A model generated the notes under the pieces. That model saw nothing but the letters and a program-made list of their open reading frames with translations. It was not told the origin of the DNA and did no database searches. DNA of 64,000 nt from Caballeronia hypogeia (GTDB taxonomy: Bacteria > Pseudomonadota > Gammaproteobacteria > Burkholderiales > Burkholderiaceae), in NCBI RefSeq assembly GCF_001544875.2, contig NZ_FCOA02000016.1, positions 62,001 to 126,000 on the forward strand. The letters are read 5' to 3'. A program made the translations under genes and the position numbers. How positions within the stretch are numbered: the first letter of the stretch is position 1; each line of letters starts with the position of its first letter. This document shows positions 45,311 through 56,898 of the stretch, piece after piece.

Positions 45311-46204
45311 TTACCCTCCTCGACGAAGCGCTTCGGCAACGACAACGAATGCCGGAGTCGGTTGCCGGCGGCTCGGATAGTACAGGTGAAAACCGGAAAA
45401 CGACGGACACCAGTCGGTCAGCACACGCATCAGTTCCCCGCTCGCGAGTTGCGACTGCACTCGTTGCTCGGGCACGAAGGCGAGGCCGATGCCGGCAAGG
45501 GCAGCCTTCACGGCCATCGTCGCCGTATTGAACACGAGTTGCCCTTCGACGCGCACGTTCAGTTCGCGTCCTCCTTTCCTGAATTCCCACGCGTAGATGC
45601 CACCGGCGGTTGGTAGCCGGATGTTGATGCAGTTGTGCGCCGTCAGGTCCTGTGGCGTCTTCGGTTTCGAGTGCCTCGCGAAATACCCCGGTGTGCCGAC
45701 CACGGCCATGCGCACATCGGGGCCGATGCGAACGGCGACCATATCCTTGGCGACTTGCTCGCCGAGCCGCACGCCTGCATCGAGCCGTTGTTCGACGATG
45801 TCCGTGAGCCCATTGTCGATGACGATTTCGATCGTGATATCCGGGTAGTCGGGCAGAAGCCGTTCGATCACCGGCCACAGCAGCATTTCCGCCGCGTGTT
45901 CTCCAGCGGCGATACGCACCAGGCCCGCCGGCGTGTCACGCAGCGCGGTGAGCGCGCTCAGCTCGGCCTCGATTTCTTCCAGGCGCGGCCCGACCGCCTG
46001 TATCAGCCGTTCGCCGGCTTGCGTCGGCGAGACATTGCGGGTGGTTCTCGTCAGAAGCCGGAGCCCGAGCCGCGCTTCCAGATTGCGCACGGTCTGACTC
46101 AGCGCGGACTGGGACACTCCGAGTTTCGCGGCGGCCCTGGTGAAACTGCCCTCGCGAGCGACAGAGAGAAATGCGGTGATATCGGATAGATCGGAGCGCG
46201 CCAT
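45311..46204 (-). CDS. LysR family transcriptional regulator
   Basis: 297 residues with the LysR helix-turn-helix (TAFLSVAREGSFTRAAAKLGVSQSALSQTVRNLEARLGLRLLTRTTR) and an effector domain. Divergent from the cupin/aldo-keto reductase operon across a 99-base gap, which it probably controls. Confidence 0.92.
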   Translation of the reverse strand: MARSDLSDITAFLSVAREGSFTRAAAKLGVSQSALSQTVRNLEARLGLRLLTRTTRNVSPTQAGERLIQAVGPRLEEIEAELSALTALRDTPAGLVRIAAGEHAAEMLLWPVIERLLPDYPDITIEIVIDNGLTDIVEQRLDAGVRLGEQVAKDMVAVRIGPDVRMAVVGTPGYFARHSKPKTPQDLTAHNCINIRLPTAGGIYAWEFRKGGRELNVRVEGQLVFNTATMAVKAALAGIGLAFVPEQRVQSQLASGELMRVLTDWCPSFSGFHLYYPSRRQPTPAFVVVAEALRRGG

Positions 46205-46303
46205 TTATAAGCCCACCTTCTAACATCATGCGGATTTTAGCTCTTTATCACTGGCGGACGCATTGGTAAATTTAAGGCCGATATACCAATGCAAGGAGCA
46301 TCG

Positions 46304-47712
<1,409 letters not shown>

Positions 47713-47833
47713 AGCGCGTCGAGTTGAGGCGCTCGCTCTTGCCCGCAAATGTGTCTCGCGCGCCACATCGTTTTGGACGACCGTGCCGGCGGTGCGGCAT
47801 TCGGGACGCCGCGCTGCGGAACGGCGCCTATCC
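47713..47833. other. Spacer between the aldo/keto reductase gene and the small membrane ORF
   Basis: Nothing recognised. No clear terminator. Confidence 0.4.
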
Positions 47834-47995
47834 TCATGTCCTCATCGCGATCATGAGACGGGATATCAATCTCGAGGCGAGCACGAACAATGCGCCGGAG
47901 ATGCCGAAATCGGACCTGCACAGCAGATCGATCAAGTAGAGCGTCGATGGGACGAGGAGCGGGTGACAAATGACCTGACTGGTTATGCGTTTCAT
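47834..47995 (-). CDS. Small (53-residue) hydrophobic protein
   Basis: Starts MKRITSQVICHPLLVPSTLY with a purine-rich ribosome site (GAGGCGAG) a few bases upstream, and ends with stop at 47834. The central stretch (DFGISGALFVLASRLISRLMI) is a plausible transmembrane helix. Too short for most ORF filters. No family recognised. Confidence 0.4.
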   Translation of the reverse strand: MKRITSQVICHPLLVPSTLYLIDLLCRSDFGISGALFVLASRLISRLMIAMRT

Positions 47996-48425
47996 CGCAA
48001 TCTCGCCTCGTTCGTTTGCTCGTCCCGTCGATGGTGTGGATCACACGCATTTGACGCGTGCAACGGACTTCCGGAATCAGGGTGCGATCTTGCGATCGCG
48101 ATTGACTCAAGCTGATTGGTTCCGTTCTGCGACGTACTATGCCGCTCGGCATGTGCCCCCGTCCTGTTCGCGAGTCGCCGTCGATTGCCCGAAAGTCCGA
48201 ATCCTGGCGTGACATGACGAACTCATGACCGAGGGTCCGCGCAAATTGACCAATCGTCTTGCGTGAGGAAGCAGCCACGCTTTCGCTGCGCCGATAACTT
48301 CAGTGCATGCATTACGTGCTTACCGGAGTGCGCGGCGGCTCGACAAGCGGCGCTTTCTCGCGAGTCAAGATGCGTAGAATGGTTACGCTGCTATCGGTCT
48401 TTACCTCAGCGCAACGGGACATCTC
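47996..48425. other. Intergenic, upstream of ybdK
   Basis: No supported gene. The region should hold promoters for the small minus-strand ORF and ybdK. Confidence 0.4.
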
Positions 48426-49550
48426 ATGCTCCAGCCATTCGCGTCTTCAGATTCGTTCACGATCGGCGTCGAACTCGAGATTCAGGTGGTCAATACGCAC
48501 GACTACAATCTGACAAAGGCGACAACGGAACTGCTGAGCCGGGTGAGGGAGGAAAGCTTCGCGGGGGCAATCAATCCGGAGACGACCGAGGGGATGATCG
48601 AGTTGTCCACCGGAGTGTGCAGAGACTTCCATCAGGCGAGAGGCGAGTTACAGGTTCTTCGCGATACGCTGGTACGGGCCGCCGATTTTTTGAATGTCGG
48701 GGTCTGCGGAGGAGGGACCAACTTTTTTCAGAACTGGTTCGACCAGCGTTCGGACGGACGCGAGCGCTCCGAGTACCTCATGGGGCTGTACGGCGCCCTC
48801 TACCAGCAATTCACGATTTTCGGGCAGCACGTGCATGTGGGCTGTCCCGACGCCGACTCGGCGCTGGTTCTGCTTCATTCCCTTTCGCGCTATGTTCCGC
48901 ACTTCATCGCCTTGGCTGCTTCTTCTCCGTTTGTACAAGGAAGCGATACGCAGTTTCAGTGCGCGCGGCTCAATTCAGTCGCACCCTTTCCTTTATCCGG
49001 GCGAGCGCCGTTCATCACGAAGTGGTCGGAGTTCGAACAGTACTTCGAGCGCATGACGAAGACGGGTCTCGTCAAGAGTCTAAAGGACTTCTACTGGGAC
49101 ATTCGTCCAAGCCCGGGTTACGGCACCATTGAAGTTCGCGTCATGGATACGCCTCTGCGCGTCGAATGGGCCGCCGCCATCGCGGCCTATATTCAGGCGC
49201 TTGCGCGCTATCTGCTGATTGAAAGGCCTGCGCGCCTCAACGAACGGGATTATGAAGTGTATCGAACGAACCGGTTCATGGCGTGCCGCTTCGGTCTGGA
49301 TGGAACGTATGTGAATCCGGAGACCAGGAATCCCGGTTCGATTCGCAGCGAGATAGTCGCCACGCTGGACGCCATCGCGGGCCAAGCTCGAATTCTGGGC
49401 GCAGAGGAAGGACTCGAAATCATCAGGCGCAACCTGAGCACCGGTCAGAGCGATGCCGACTGGTTACGCCTCGTCTACGGCGCGCATGACTCGTTGCACG
49501 AAGTTGTCCGGCAGCAATGTCGGATCTGGCGCGGAGCACAGTCGCCGTGA
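48426..49550 (+). CDS. ybdK: YbdK-type carboxylate-amine ligase (glutamate-cysteine ligase family 2)
   Basis: 374 residues. It opens with the GCS2 signature [12 protein letters not shown] and contains [26 protein letters not shown] and [22 protein letters not shown]-dependent formation of a gamma-glutamyl-type amide bond; the family has weak glutamate-cysteine ligase activity. Cytosolic. Normal length and intact. Confidence 0.9.
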   Translation: MLQPFASSDSFTIGVELEIQVVNTHDYNLTKATTELLSRVREESFAGAINPETTEGMIELSTGVCRDFHQARGELQVLRDTLVRAADFLNVGVCGGGTNFFQNWFDQRSDGRERSEYLMGLYGALYQQFTIFGQHVHVGCPDADSALVLLHSLSRYVPHFIALAASSPFVQGSDTQFQCARLNSVAPFPLSGRAPFITKWSEFEQYFERMTKTGLVKSLKDFYWDIRPSPGYGTIEVRVMDTPLRVEWAAAIAAYIQALARYLLIERPARLNERDYEVYRTNRFMACRFGLDGTYVNPETRNPGSIRSEIVATLDAIAGQARILGAEEGLEIIRRNLSTGQSDADWLRLVYGAHDSLHEVVRQQCRIWRGAQSP

Positions 49551-49642
49551 TCCTTGCCCGAGATTTCGCCGAGTGCGCTTGTCGCTAGAACAGACCGTTC
49601 GCATCATGCAAAATACTCCCATTTCGGATGCGGAGGCGCGGT

Positions 49643-50596
49643 GTGGCGGTCAACTTCGACTTGAATGACTTGCAGGCGTTTCGAGCCGTCGTGGAGCTGG
49701 GCAGCTTCCGCAAGGCCGCCGAGGCGGTCAACATCTCGCAGCCGGCGTTGAGCCGCCGCATCGACAAGCTCGAAGCCGCGCTCGGCGTGCGCCTGTTCGA
49801 GCGCACGACGCGCAGCGTCACGCTCACCACGGTCGGCCGCGTGTTCGCGCCAAGCGCGGAACAGCTCCTCGACGATCTCGATGTCGCTCTGCTCGGCATC
49901 CGCGATGTCTCGTCGAGCCGGCTGGGCCACGTGACCATCGCCTGCGTGCCCTCGGTCGCATACTACTTTCTGCCGAACGTGGTCGCGAGCTATCATCGCC
50001 GCTTTCCGCGCATCAGGGTCAAGCTGCTGGACTCCAGCGCCAACGAAGTGCTCAGTTCCGTCATTAGCGGCGAAGCGGACTTCGGCGTGAGCTTCCTCGG
50101 CAGCCAGGAGTCCGAGGTCGAGTTCAAGGTGCTGTTGCAGGAGCGCTTCGTCGCCGCGTGCCGCCGCGATCATCCGCTCGCCCGCAAAAAGCGGGTCACC
50201 TGGAACGAACTCTACGAGCACGAATACGTTTCCGTCGATAAAACCTCGGGTAATCGCCTTCTGCTCGATCAGGCGTTGTCCGCTGTCGCGCCGCGCACGC
50301 CAAGCGTATGCGAGACGCGTCACGTCACGACCATGCTCGGGCTGATCGAAGCGGGCCTCGGTGTCGCGGCAGTGCCCTCGATGGCCATGCCCGTGCGCGA
50401 TCATCCCGTTCTGACGAGCGTGCCGCTGGTCGATCCGGTCGTCAAGCGGCGCGTCGGCATCGTGAGGCGGCGCGGCAGGCCGCTCACGCCGGCCGCGGAA
50501 CAGTTCTATCGCGCCATCATCGAAATGAAGCGCGGGAGCGACGAAGTGAAGAGCGACGCCAACACGCAAACAAAGAGCAAGAGGAGCACCGCGTGA
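49643..50596 (+). CDS. LysR family transcriptional regulator
   Basis: 317 residues from the GTG at 49643, placed six bases after GGAGG. An ATG at 49628 would remove the ribosome site. LysR helix-turn-helix (LNDLQAFRAVVELGSFRKAAEAVNISQPALSRRIDKLEAAL), then an effector domain. The stop overlaps the start of the transporter gene (GTGA), so the two are coupled. A candidate regulator of the DctA-like gene and possibly of the convergent citrate-type operon, whose boxes have LysR-like T-N11-A spacing. Confidence 0.88.
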   Translation: MAVNFDLNDLQAFRAVVELGSFRKAAEAVNISQPALSRRIDKLEAALGVRLFERTTRSVTLTTVGRVFAPSAEQLLDDLDVALLGIRDVSSSRLGHVTIACVPSVAYYFLPNVVASYHRRFPRIRVKLLDSSANEVLSSVISGEADFGVSFLGSQESEVEFKVLLQERFVAACRRDHPLARKKRVTWNELYEHEYVSVDKTSGNRLLLDQALSAVAPRTPSVCETRHVTTMLGLIEAGLGVAAVPSMAMPVRDHPVLTSVPLVDPVVKRRVGIVRRRGRPLTPAAEQFYRAIIEMKRGSDEVKSDANTQTKSKRSTA

Positions 50597-51891
50597 TTTT
50601 GGCGAGGCCGCTTCGGTTGCTCTATGTGCAGGTCTTGCTCGGCATGACGCTCGGCGTGGCGATCGGTCATTTCTGGCCTCAGGCGGGCGCCTTGCTCAAG
50701 CCGGTGAGCGACGCATTCGTCGGTCTCGTGCGGATGATGATCGCGCCGATCGTCTTCTGCACGATCGTCTCGGGCATCACGTCGCTCGCGAGCGGCACGA
50801 CCATCGGGCGCACCATTCTGAAAGCACTGGCGCTGTTCTATTTTCTGACGGCCGCGGCGCTCGTGCTCGGACTCGTGACCGCCTTCATGCTGCGCCCCGG
50901 CGTGGGCATGCATATCGACGTGCATCACCTGGATACGAGCATTCTCTCGCAATATGTGAAGCGCTCGCAGCCGCATGGGCTCGTGGAATTCGCGCTCGGC
51001 GTGATCCCGGAGACGATGCTCGGAGCCTTCGAGAAAGGTGAAGTGCTCCCGGTTCTGCTGCTTTCGCTGCTGTTCGGCTTCGCGCTGAACGCGCACCCGC
51101 GCGCGGCGAGACCGGTGCTCGACTTCCTCGACGGCATCGCGCAAACGCTGTTCCGCATCCTTGCGATGATCATGAGGCTGGCTCCGATCGGCGCATTCGG
51201 AGCGATGGCGTTCACCGTGGGGCGCTTCGGCATCCGCTCGGTCGGCTCGCTCGGCATGCTGGTGGTGTCGTTCTATGTAGCGTGTGCGCTTTTCGTCGTG
51301 TTGCTGCTCGCGCCGCTCGCGCGACTGCATGGCTTCGCGCTCTGGCGCCTGCTGCGCTACCTGCGCGAGGAGTTGCTGATCGTCCTCGCGACATCGTCGA
51401 CGGAGCCGGTGCTGCCACGTCTGATCGGAAAGCTGGAGGCGCTCGGCTGCGACAGGGGCATCGTCGGGCTTGTGCTGCCCGCGGGCTACTCGTTCAATCT
51501 CGACGGCACGGCGATTTACCTGACGCTCGCCTCGCTCTTTATCGCGCAGGCCTGTGATGTGCCGCTTTCCGCCGCGCAGATCGCCACGATGCTCGCGGTC
51601 ATGCTGCTCACGTCGAAGGGCGCCGCGGGCGTCTCCGGGAGCGGGCTCGTGGCGCTCGTCGCGACGCTGATCGTGATTCCCGATCTGCCGGTCGCCGGCG
51701 TGGCGCTGCTGGTGGGCATCGACCGGTTCATGTCAGAGGCTCGCGCGCTGACGAGCGTGATCAGCAACGCGTGCGCGGTGATCTTCGTTTCGATGTGGGA
51801 GGGCGCATGCGACCGCGTACGTCTTGCGGAAGTCTTGCAAGCCGCTCAGGCCCGCGACGCCGACGACCCGGTCACCAACGTTCCGGGTTGA
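50593..51891 (+). CDS. Dicarboxylate/amino acid:cation symporter (DctA-like)
   Basis: 432-residue inner-membrane protein starting GTG at 50593, overlapping the lysR stop. DAACS family: about eight hydrophobic segments, the signature GYSFNLDGTAIYLTLASLFIAQA, and TSKGAAGVSGSG. Imports C4-dicarboxylates or acidic amino acids with Na+ or H+. It is convergent with a citrate-type operon, 12 bases away, so the region may handle tri- and dicarboxylates. Confidence 0.88.
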   Translation: MILARPLRLLYVQVLLGMTLGVAIGHFWPQAGALLKPVSDAFVGLVRMMIAPIVFCTIVSGITSLASGTTIGRTILKALALFYFLTAAALVLGLVTAFMLRPGVGMHIDVHHLDTSILSQYVKRSQPHGLVEFALGVIPETMLGAFEKGEVLPVLLLSLLFGFALNAHPRAARPVLDFLDGIAQTLFRILAMIMRLAPIGAFGAMAFTVGRFGIRSVGSLGMLVVSFYVACALFVVLLLAPLARLHGFALWRLLRYLREELLIVLATSSTEPVLPRLIGKLEALGCDRGIVGLVLPAGYSFNLDGTAIYLTLASLFIAQACDVPLSAAQIATMLAVMLLTSKGAAGVSGSGLVALVATLIVIPDLPVAGVALLVGIDRFMSEARALTSVISNACAVIFVSMWEGACDRVRLAEVLQAAQARDADDPVTNVPG

Positions 51892-51903
51892 CGGGCGGGC
51901 CGG

Positions 51904-52686
51904 TCAATGCGAGGTGACGGAATCGAGGCCGGTCGCTTTTACTTCGGGCTGCACGTCGGGTGAAGCGAGATAGTCGAGCAGGGCTTTCGCTTCCTTCGGA
52001 TGCTGCGCGCCGACCGGGATGCCCGCGGCGAAACGCGTGACGGACTGCAGGGATTCCGGGATCTTCCCGACGTACGTCGCGCCCTTGACCGGCAAAAGCT
52101 CGCTCACCTGTTGAAAGCCGATCTCGTAGTCGCCGTTCGCCACGACCGACGCCACGGGAATTCGCGGAATCATCTTCGCCTTCGGCATGACCTGCTCCGC
52201 GATCCCGAGCTTCTTGAACAATTCCCGCTCGATATAGACGCCACTCGCGCTGTCCGAGTATGCGATGGATTTCGCATGCAGCAGGGTCTGTCTGAGCGCA
52301 TCGACCGAGCCGATGTCGGGCTTTGCCGCTCCGTCGCGCACGACCATGCCGATGCGCGAGTCCGCCAGTTCCACGCGTGATCCGGGCACGACCTTGCCTT
52401 GTTTGATCAGCTCGTCGAGCGCATAGCCGACCATGATGACGGCGTCGGCGGGCTCGCCCCGTTCGAGCCGGTTGGGAATGGCCTCGGGCGACTTGCCCAT
52501 CGAAGGTCCGAGCGCGGTGTCGAGCGTGTTGCCTGTCGCGGACGTGAACCTCGGCCCCAGCACCTTGTACGCGGCGGTGAAGCCGCCCGAGCTCATGACA
52601 TGCAGTTCGGCAGCCTGCACGCTCGCCGACGCGACCGAAGCCGCGACGAACGCCACGCCGAAGAATTTCAGAAGCAGGTTTTTCAT
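51904..52686 (-). CDS. Periplasmic substrate-binding protein (ModA-like fold)
   Basis: 260 residues with a Sec signal peptide (KNLLLKFFGVAFVAASVASASVQAAE). The mature part has LHVMSSGGFTAAYKVLGPRF and ADSRIGMVVRDGAAKPDIGSVDAL, as in molybdate/tungstate-type and related extracellular solute-binding proteins. No ABC permease or ATPase is adjacent. It lies 26 bases after the MFS gene, so it is co-transcribed with a citrate-type permease and may scavenge or sense the same acid. The start is MKNLLL at 52686 (MTSS at 52698 is possible). Confidence 0.82.
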   Translation of the reverse strand: MKNLLLKFFGVAFVAASVASASVQAAELHVMSSGGFTAAYKVLGPRFTSATGNTLDTALGPSMGKSPEAIPNRLERGEPADAVIMVGYALDELIKQGKVVPGSRVELADSRIGMVVRDGAAKPDIGSVDALRQTLLHAKSIAYSDSASGVYIERELFKKLGIAEQVMPKAKMIPRIPVASVVANGDYEIGFQQVSELLPVKGATYVGKIPESLQSVTRFAAGIPVGAQHPKEAKALLDYLASPDVQPEVKATGLDSVTSH

Positions 52687-52712
52687 GGATGACGTCATGT
52701 CCTGTTGCGTGG

Positions 52713-54011
52713 TCAGTGAGCCGGCGTCAGCGTCACGGCGCGGCGACGGTACAGCGCGAACGTGGCGCACAGCGCGCACACGGCGGCAAAGCTCATCCAG
52801 ATGCCCGGGGCGGCCTTGTCGCCGGTGAAGTGAATGAGCGCCGTGGAGATGGCGGGCGTGAAGCCGCCGAACACCGCTGTCGCGAGACTATAGGCGAGCG
52901 AAAAGCCCGCGACGCGCACTTCGACCGGCATGACTTCGGTCAGCGCGACGACCATCGCGCCGTTGTAGAGACCGTACATGAACGAGAGCCACAGCAGCAC
53001 GAGCAGCATGTTGATGAAGCTCGGCGCGTGAGCAAGAAAGGACAGCGCCGGATAAGCGGTCGCGATGGCGAGCGTGGTCATGCCGAGCAGCAGCGGACGA
53101 CGGCCGATCCGGTCGGAGAGCGCGCCGCCGATGGGCAGCCACACGAAGTTCGACACCCCGACGCACAAGGTCACCAGCAAGCTGTCCGCGGTGCTCAGAT
53201 GCAGGACCGTCTTGCCGAAGGTCGGTGCGTAGACCGTGATGAGATAGAAGCTCGTGGTGGTCATCGCGACCAGCATCACGCCCGAGACCACGACGGCCCA
53301 GTTGCGCGCGAGCGTGCGGAAGACCTCGCCCATCGTCGGGCGATGCTGGCGCGCCTTGAACTCCTGCGTTTCCTCGAGATTGCGGCGCAGCATGAAGATG
53401 AACGGCACGATCATGCAGCCGACGAAGAACGGCACGCGCCATCCCCACGAGGCGATGGCCGTCGTGTCCAGAGTTTGATTGAGCACGAAGCCCAGGGCCG
53501 CGGCCACGACGATCGCGACTTGCTGGCTCGCGGACTGCCAGCTCGTGAAGAAGCCCTTGCGACCGGGCGTGGCCATCTCGGCGAGATACACCGACACGCC
53601 ACCGAGCTCGGCACCCGCCGAGAAGCCTTGCAGCAGGCGTCCGAGCAACACGAGCGCCGGCGCCAGAAGGCCGATCGTCGCGTACCCCGGCACGAAGGCG
53701 ATCAGGATCGTGCCGCTCGCCATGATCGAGAGCGTGACGATGAGCCCCTTGCGTCGGCCGACGTCGTCGATATAGGCGCCGAGGATGACCGCGCCCAGAG
53801 GCCGCATCAGGAAGCCGGCGCCGAAAACCGCGAAGGTCATCATCAGCGAGGCGAATTCGCTCGCTGCGGGAAAGAAGACGTTGGCAATCTGCGTCGCGTA
53901 GAAGCCGAACAGAAAGAAGTCGAACTGTTCCAGAAAATTGCCGGCCGTCACGCGAAACACGGCTGCGGCTTTCGAATGTCCGGGCGATTGAGTAGGGGAT
54001 GAGGCGTGCAT
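52713..54011 (-). CDS. MFS transporter, citrate/tricarballylate:H+ symporter type (MHS family)
   Basis: 432 residues. The N-terminus ([30 protein letters not shown]) closely fits the MHS family citrate/tricarballylate group. The loop motif [11 protein letters not shown] is present and repeated as [15 protein letters not shown]. It should import a tricarboxylate with protons. Downstream of the ATP-citrate-lyase-like pair on the same strand, with its own regulatory box at 54088-54141, so it may have an internal promoter. CAGGAGACAC is the ribosome site. Confidence 0.87.
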   Translation of the reverse strand: MHASSPTQSPGHSKAAAVFRVTAGNFLEQFDFFLFGFYATQIANVFFPAASEFASLMMTFAVFGAGFLMRPLGAVILGAYIDDVGRRKGLIVTLSIMASGTILIAFVPGYATIGLLAPALVLLGRLLQGFSAGAELGGVSVYLAEMATPGRKGFFTSWQSASQQVAIVVAAALGFVLNQTLDTTAIASWGWRVPFFVGCMIVPFIFMLRRNLEETQEFKARQHRPTMGEVFRTLARNWAVVVSGVMLVAMTTTSFYLITVYAPTFGKTVLHLSTADSLLVTLCVGVSNFVWLPIGGALSDRIGRRPLLLGMTTLAIATAYPALSFLAHAPSFINMLLVLLWLSFMYGLYNGAMVVALTEVMPVEVRVAGFSLAYSLATAVFGGFTPAISTALIHFTGDKAAPGIWMSFAAVCALCATFALYRRRAVTLTPAH

Positions 54012-54087
54012 CGAAGTGTCTCCTGAATCCTTGAAATTCGCGGCGGAGCCGCGGATTTATGGTTTCGCGAATAGTGGCCCTGATCGG

Positions 54088-54141
54088 CTGAAACGATAAG
54101 TGCAAAGTTTCGAACGATTGATGTTCCATGGTTATCAATCG
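54088..54141 (-). promoter_or_regulatory. Regulatory box 1: CGATTGAT-N11-ATCAATCG plus conserved flank
   Basis: Perfect 8-bp arms (54115-54122 and 54134-54141) with an 11-base spacer of T-N11-A form, next to a 27-base flank (54088-54114) that recurs almost unchanged at 58489-58515. It is 77-130 bases upstream of the MFS start. Likely LysR-type activator/repressor site. Confidence 0.75.
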
Positions 54142-54187
54142 ATTGCACCGGCGGCGCGTCCCGTGAGCAGCGCCGCCGGAGCCGTGG

Positions 54188-56887
54188 TCAGGCCACGAAG
54201 CGGCAATGCGAAGCGGCCGTGCGCGTGTCCATGTTGCGGCCGCGGTTGAGGTGATCGTCGATTTCGGCGGCGCAACCGAGCATGCGCGGATACAGAAAGA
54301 TCGTGAAAGCCGCGGTTTCGAGATCGGCCTCGCTGAATTCCCCGCGTTTGAGCGGCTGCCAAAGCATCTTCAGCAGCAGCGCGGCGATCACCGCATCGAC
54401 ATTGACGCAGTAGACGTTGCGCGACACGCCCGCGTCGAACAATGCCTGCACCAGCGCACGGTAGTACGCATGAAACGCGTTGTACTCGCCGCGCGACTCA
54501 TAAAGCCCGGCGATGAACACCTCGCGCGGGTCGTGATTCACCGGCTTGTCCTTGAACACCGGATGATTCACGCCCGGCAGCTTGGCGATGTCGAGGCTGC
54601 CAGCATGCTTCTGACGAGCCTTGTACTGCGCGTAGTGCTCGACGGACTGGCGCGCGAGCGCTTCGAGGTCCACGCCGTGATGCGCGTCGGCGGGATCGTC
54701 GAGGCCGCTGTCGCGAAACGCGTCATTGAGAAACGCGATACCTTCGTAGCCGTTGCCGCCGTGCGTATAGCCCGTGTGTGCGAGAAAGCCCGTCAACGCC
54801 TTGTTCAGTTGCACGCGCTCGGGAGATTCGGGGCCGTCGGCGGAGACCGCGCCCTTCGCGCCCTGTGCGGAGATCGCCCCCGGCCCGTTCGTGAGCAGCA
54901 ATCCGGTCAGCGTCCTGAACGCGAACAGGTCATCGGCGGACGGTTTCAGACCGAGCAGCGCCGCGAACGCCACTTCCGTCAGCGAGCGCTCGCCGAGCAA
55001 TGCCTCGGTGGAAACGTCGCAGAAGCTGTCGGGATGATGACGCGATGCGTCCGCCGACGCGCCGATCAGCGTGCCGAAGAGCATCGTCCACCAGGGCAGG
55101 CTCTCCGCTGTCAGACGCGAGATGCGTTTGCGCCGGAGCGGGCCCCAGGCCAGTGTCGTCGTGATGGCGGCGAGCACGGCGTGCGCGCGCGGATGGCCCG
55201 GGCCGTTGACAAGCCACCGCACGAATGCCGAACTCACACCGCGTGCGGCGAGACCGGCGAGCATGGCATCCGCCTTTGGGTCGGGCTCGTCGGAGAAGAG
55301 GGCCGCGCTGCCTTCGGTGTCGATCGCGTCGATGTCGAAATCGCGATCGAACGCGTCCACGAGTTGCGCTGCCGCGAAGCGGTCGATCATCAGCCTGGCG
55401 GCCTCGCGCGCCGCCCGCTGACGATTCGGCCCGATGATCGCAGCGGCGGCGGCGAGCACCGCGTTGGGCGCATTGCCCGCCTCGCGCGACGCCTGCGCCG
55501 CCGCCAGTTCAGGCGTGCCGTGCAGGTTCACCGCCGCGCCGATCGCGACGCCGATCAGCTTCTCGTCGTTTGCACCGCCGAACTCGTGCAGCAGCGCGAG
55601 GCACACGTTCGCTTCGAAGGAATGCGTCGCCGCTTCGAGCATCGATACGCCGTGCAGGCTGCTGACCTGTGTCTTCGCATCCATCTGCGAGGCGCCCGAG
55701 GCGTCTTTCAACGGCTGACGCGGCAGGATCGCGCCGATCTGGTCATTCACGCGGGCGACTTGCTCGTCATACGGCGCTACGGCTTTGACGACTGCGAGCG
55801 CCAGATCGTCGGGCAGCCCGAGCCCCTGATCCGAGCCGAACCACGGCTTGAGCGCGAGGCTGCCTTCGGGCTCGAAGTCGGGCATCGTCGCGTTTGCGCG
55901 CATCACCGCCGTGAGTGCGGCGGGAATATGCGCGATGTTCGTCACGACTGCGCCTTTCGCCGAGCAGCACGGATCGTCGGGCGTGAAGAGCCGCTCCACG
56001 CCGAATTTCTCCATGAACCAGCGCTCCTTCGCGCGCGCATCGTCGGCGCCGCCCGCCATCGCGCCCGCATGTCCCACTGCTCGCGTGAGACGGCTCTTCC
56101 AGCGGCCCACTACGCACGCGACCACGGGTTTCGTGAAGTCCGCGTCGGCCTCGTAGTATCCGCCGGGCTCGCAGTACAGCACGGCGGCCTTGCTGCGCGC
56201 GTCGTTGGCGAGGGCGAAGGCGAACTCCGGCGCGGCATAGTGGATATAGACATCCTTGCCGCTGGAAATGACCGTCGAGGTGCCCCAGCCGCTCATGCGC
56301 AGGTACTGCGCGATCGTGGTGCTGAAGCCGCCCGAATTGGAGAAGATCGCGATCGATCCCTGGCGCAAGGTCGCGCCCGGATCGTCGCCGCCGAGCGCGC
56401 CGCCGATGCGCACGCGCTGCCACGAGTCCGCGACGCCCAGCCCGTTCGCGCCGAAGATGTCGATGCCCGCCTGCTGTCCCATTGCGCGGATCTCACGAGC
56501 GTCGTGCACGGCGATCTTCTCCGTGATGATGAAGATCTTGCGCAAATCCGGATTCACGCGGATCAGTTCGGCCACGCCGTCGCGCGCGGCCGATGGCGGC
56601 AGATACACGACGCCGCAGTTGAACCGATGGCCGGCTTCCAGACCCTCGCGCACGTTGTTGAAGACGGGAATGTCGCCTGCGGGCGTCGCGAGCGCCTGTC
56701 CGCCTTTGCCGGGCGCGGTGCCGAACACGATATTCGCGCCCGAGAATGCATGACTCACCGGCGTCACGTCCGATGACTCCCCGCCGAGGATGTTGAGCAC
56801 ACAGACGCGATCTTCACGCGTGGCGATGTGCGCAAGCGACTGGGTTCCGACGAAGTATTTGAAGCGACCGTTGCCTTGCTTGTTCAT
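54188..56887 (-). CDS. ATP-citrate-lyase-like large subunit (CoA-binding + citryl-CoA-lyase-like domains)
   Basis: 899 residues. The N-terminal half is the CoA-binding/phospho-His module of ATP-citrate lyase and succinyl-CoA synthetase alpha. The catalytic His is His273 in VGHAGAMAGG. The C-terminal half resembles the citryl-CoA-lyase/citrate-synthase module: PGVNHPVFKDKPVNHDP corresponds to the conserved GIGHRV His, and YCVNVDAVIAALLLKML to the NVDG Asp. The position of the other catalytic His (DHGP in ACL) reads NGPGAIS. The protein is about 290 residues longer than usual large subunits. It would make acetyl-CoA plus oxaloacetate from citrate, or act on a related acid. Operon with the ATP-grasp partner. 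Confidence 0.8.
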   Translation of the reverse strand: MNKQGNGRFKYFVGTQSLAHIATREDRVCVLNILGGESSDVTPVSHAFSGANIVFGTAPGKGGQALATPAGDIPVFNNVREGLEAGHRFNCGVVYLPPSAARDGVAELIRVNPDLRKIFIITEKIAVHDAREIRAMGQQAGIDIFGANGLGVADSWQRVRIGGALGGDDPGATLRQGSIAIFSNSGGFSTTIAQYLRMSGWGTSTVISSGKDVYIHYAAPEFAFALANDARSKAAVLYCEPGGYYEADADFTKPVVACVVGRWKSRLTRAVGHAGAMAGGADDARAKERWFMEKFGVERLFTPDDPCCSAKGAVVTNIAHIPAALTAVMRANATMPDFEPEGSLALKPWFGSDQGLGLPDDLALAVVKAVAPYDEQVARVNDQIGAILPRQPLKDASGASQMDAKTQVSSLHGVSMLEAATHSFEANVCLALLHEFGGANDEKLIGVAIGAAVNLHGTPELAAAQASREAGNAPNAVLAAAAAIIGPNRQRAAREAARLMIDRFAAAQLVDAFDRDFDIDAIDTEGSAALFSDEPDPKADAMLAGLAARGVSSAFVRWLVNGPGHPRAHAVLAAITTTLAWGPLRRKRISRLTAESLPWWTMLFGTLIGASADASRHHPDSFCDVSTEALLGERSLTEVAFAALLGLKPSADDLFAFRTLTGLLLTNGPGAISAQGAKGAVSADGPESPERVQLNKALTGFLAHTGYTHGGNGYEGIAFLNDAFRDSGLDDPADAHHGVDLEALARQSVEHYAQYKARQKHAGSLDIAKLPGVNHPVFKDKPVNHDPREVFIAGLYESRGEYNAFHAYYRALVQALFDAGVSRNVYCVNVDAVIAALLLKMLWQPLKRGEFSEADLETAAFTIFLYPRMLGCAAEIDDHLNRGRNMDTRTAASHCRFVA

Positions 56888-56898
56888 GTTCGATCTCC

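Noticed and set aside
52689-54002. 437-codon plus-strand open frame.
   Set aside because: Antisense to the citrate-type MFS permease; Arg/His/Glu-rich shadow.
54115-54141. Box 1 considered only as an RNA hairpin/terminator.
   Set aside because: It lies upstream of the MFS start, has no T-run, has an 11-base spacer, and is repeated with its flank at 58489-58542; a protein-binding site fits better.
54206-56776. An 856-codon open frame on the plus strand.
   Set aside because: Antisense to the ATP-citrate-lyase-like large subunit, whose motifs and codon bias are convincing.
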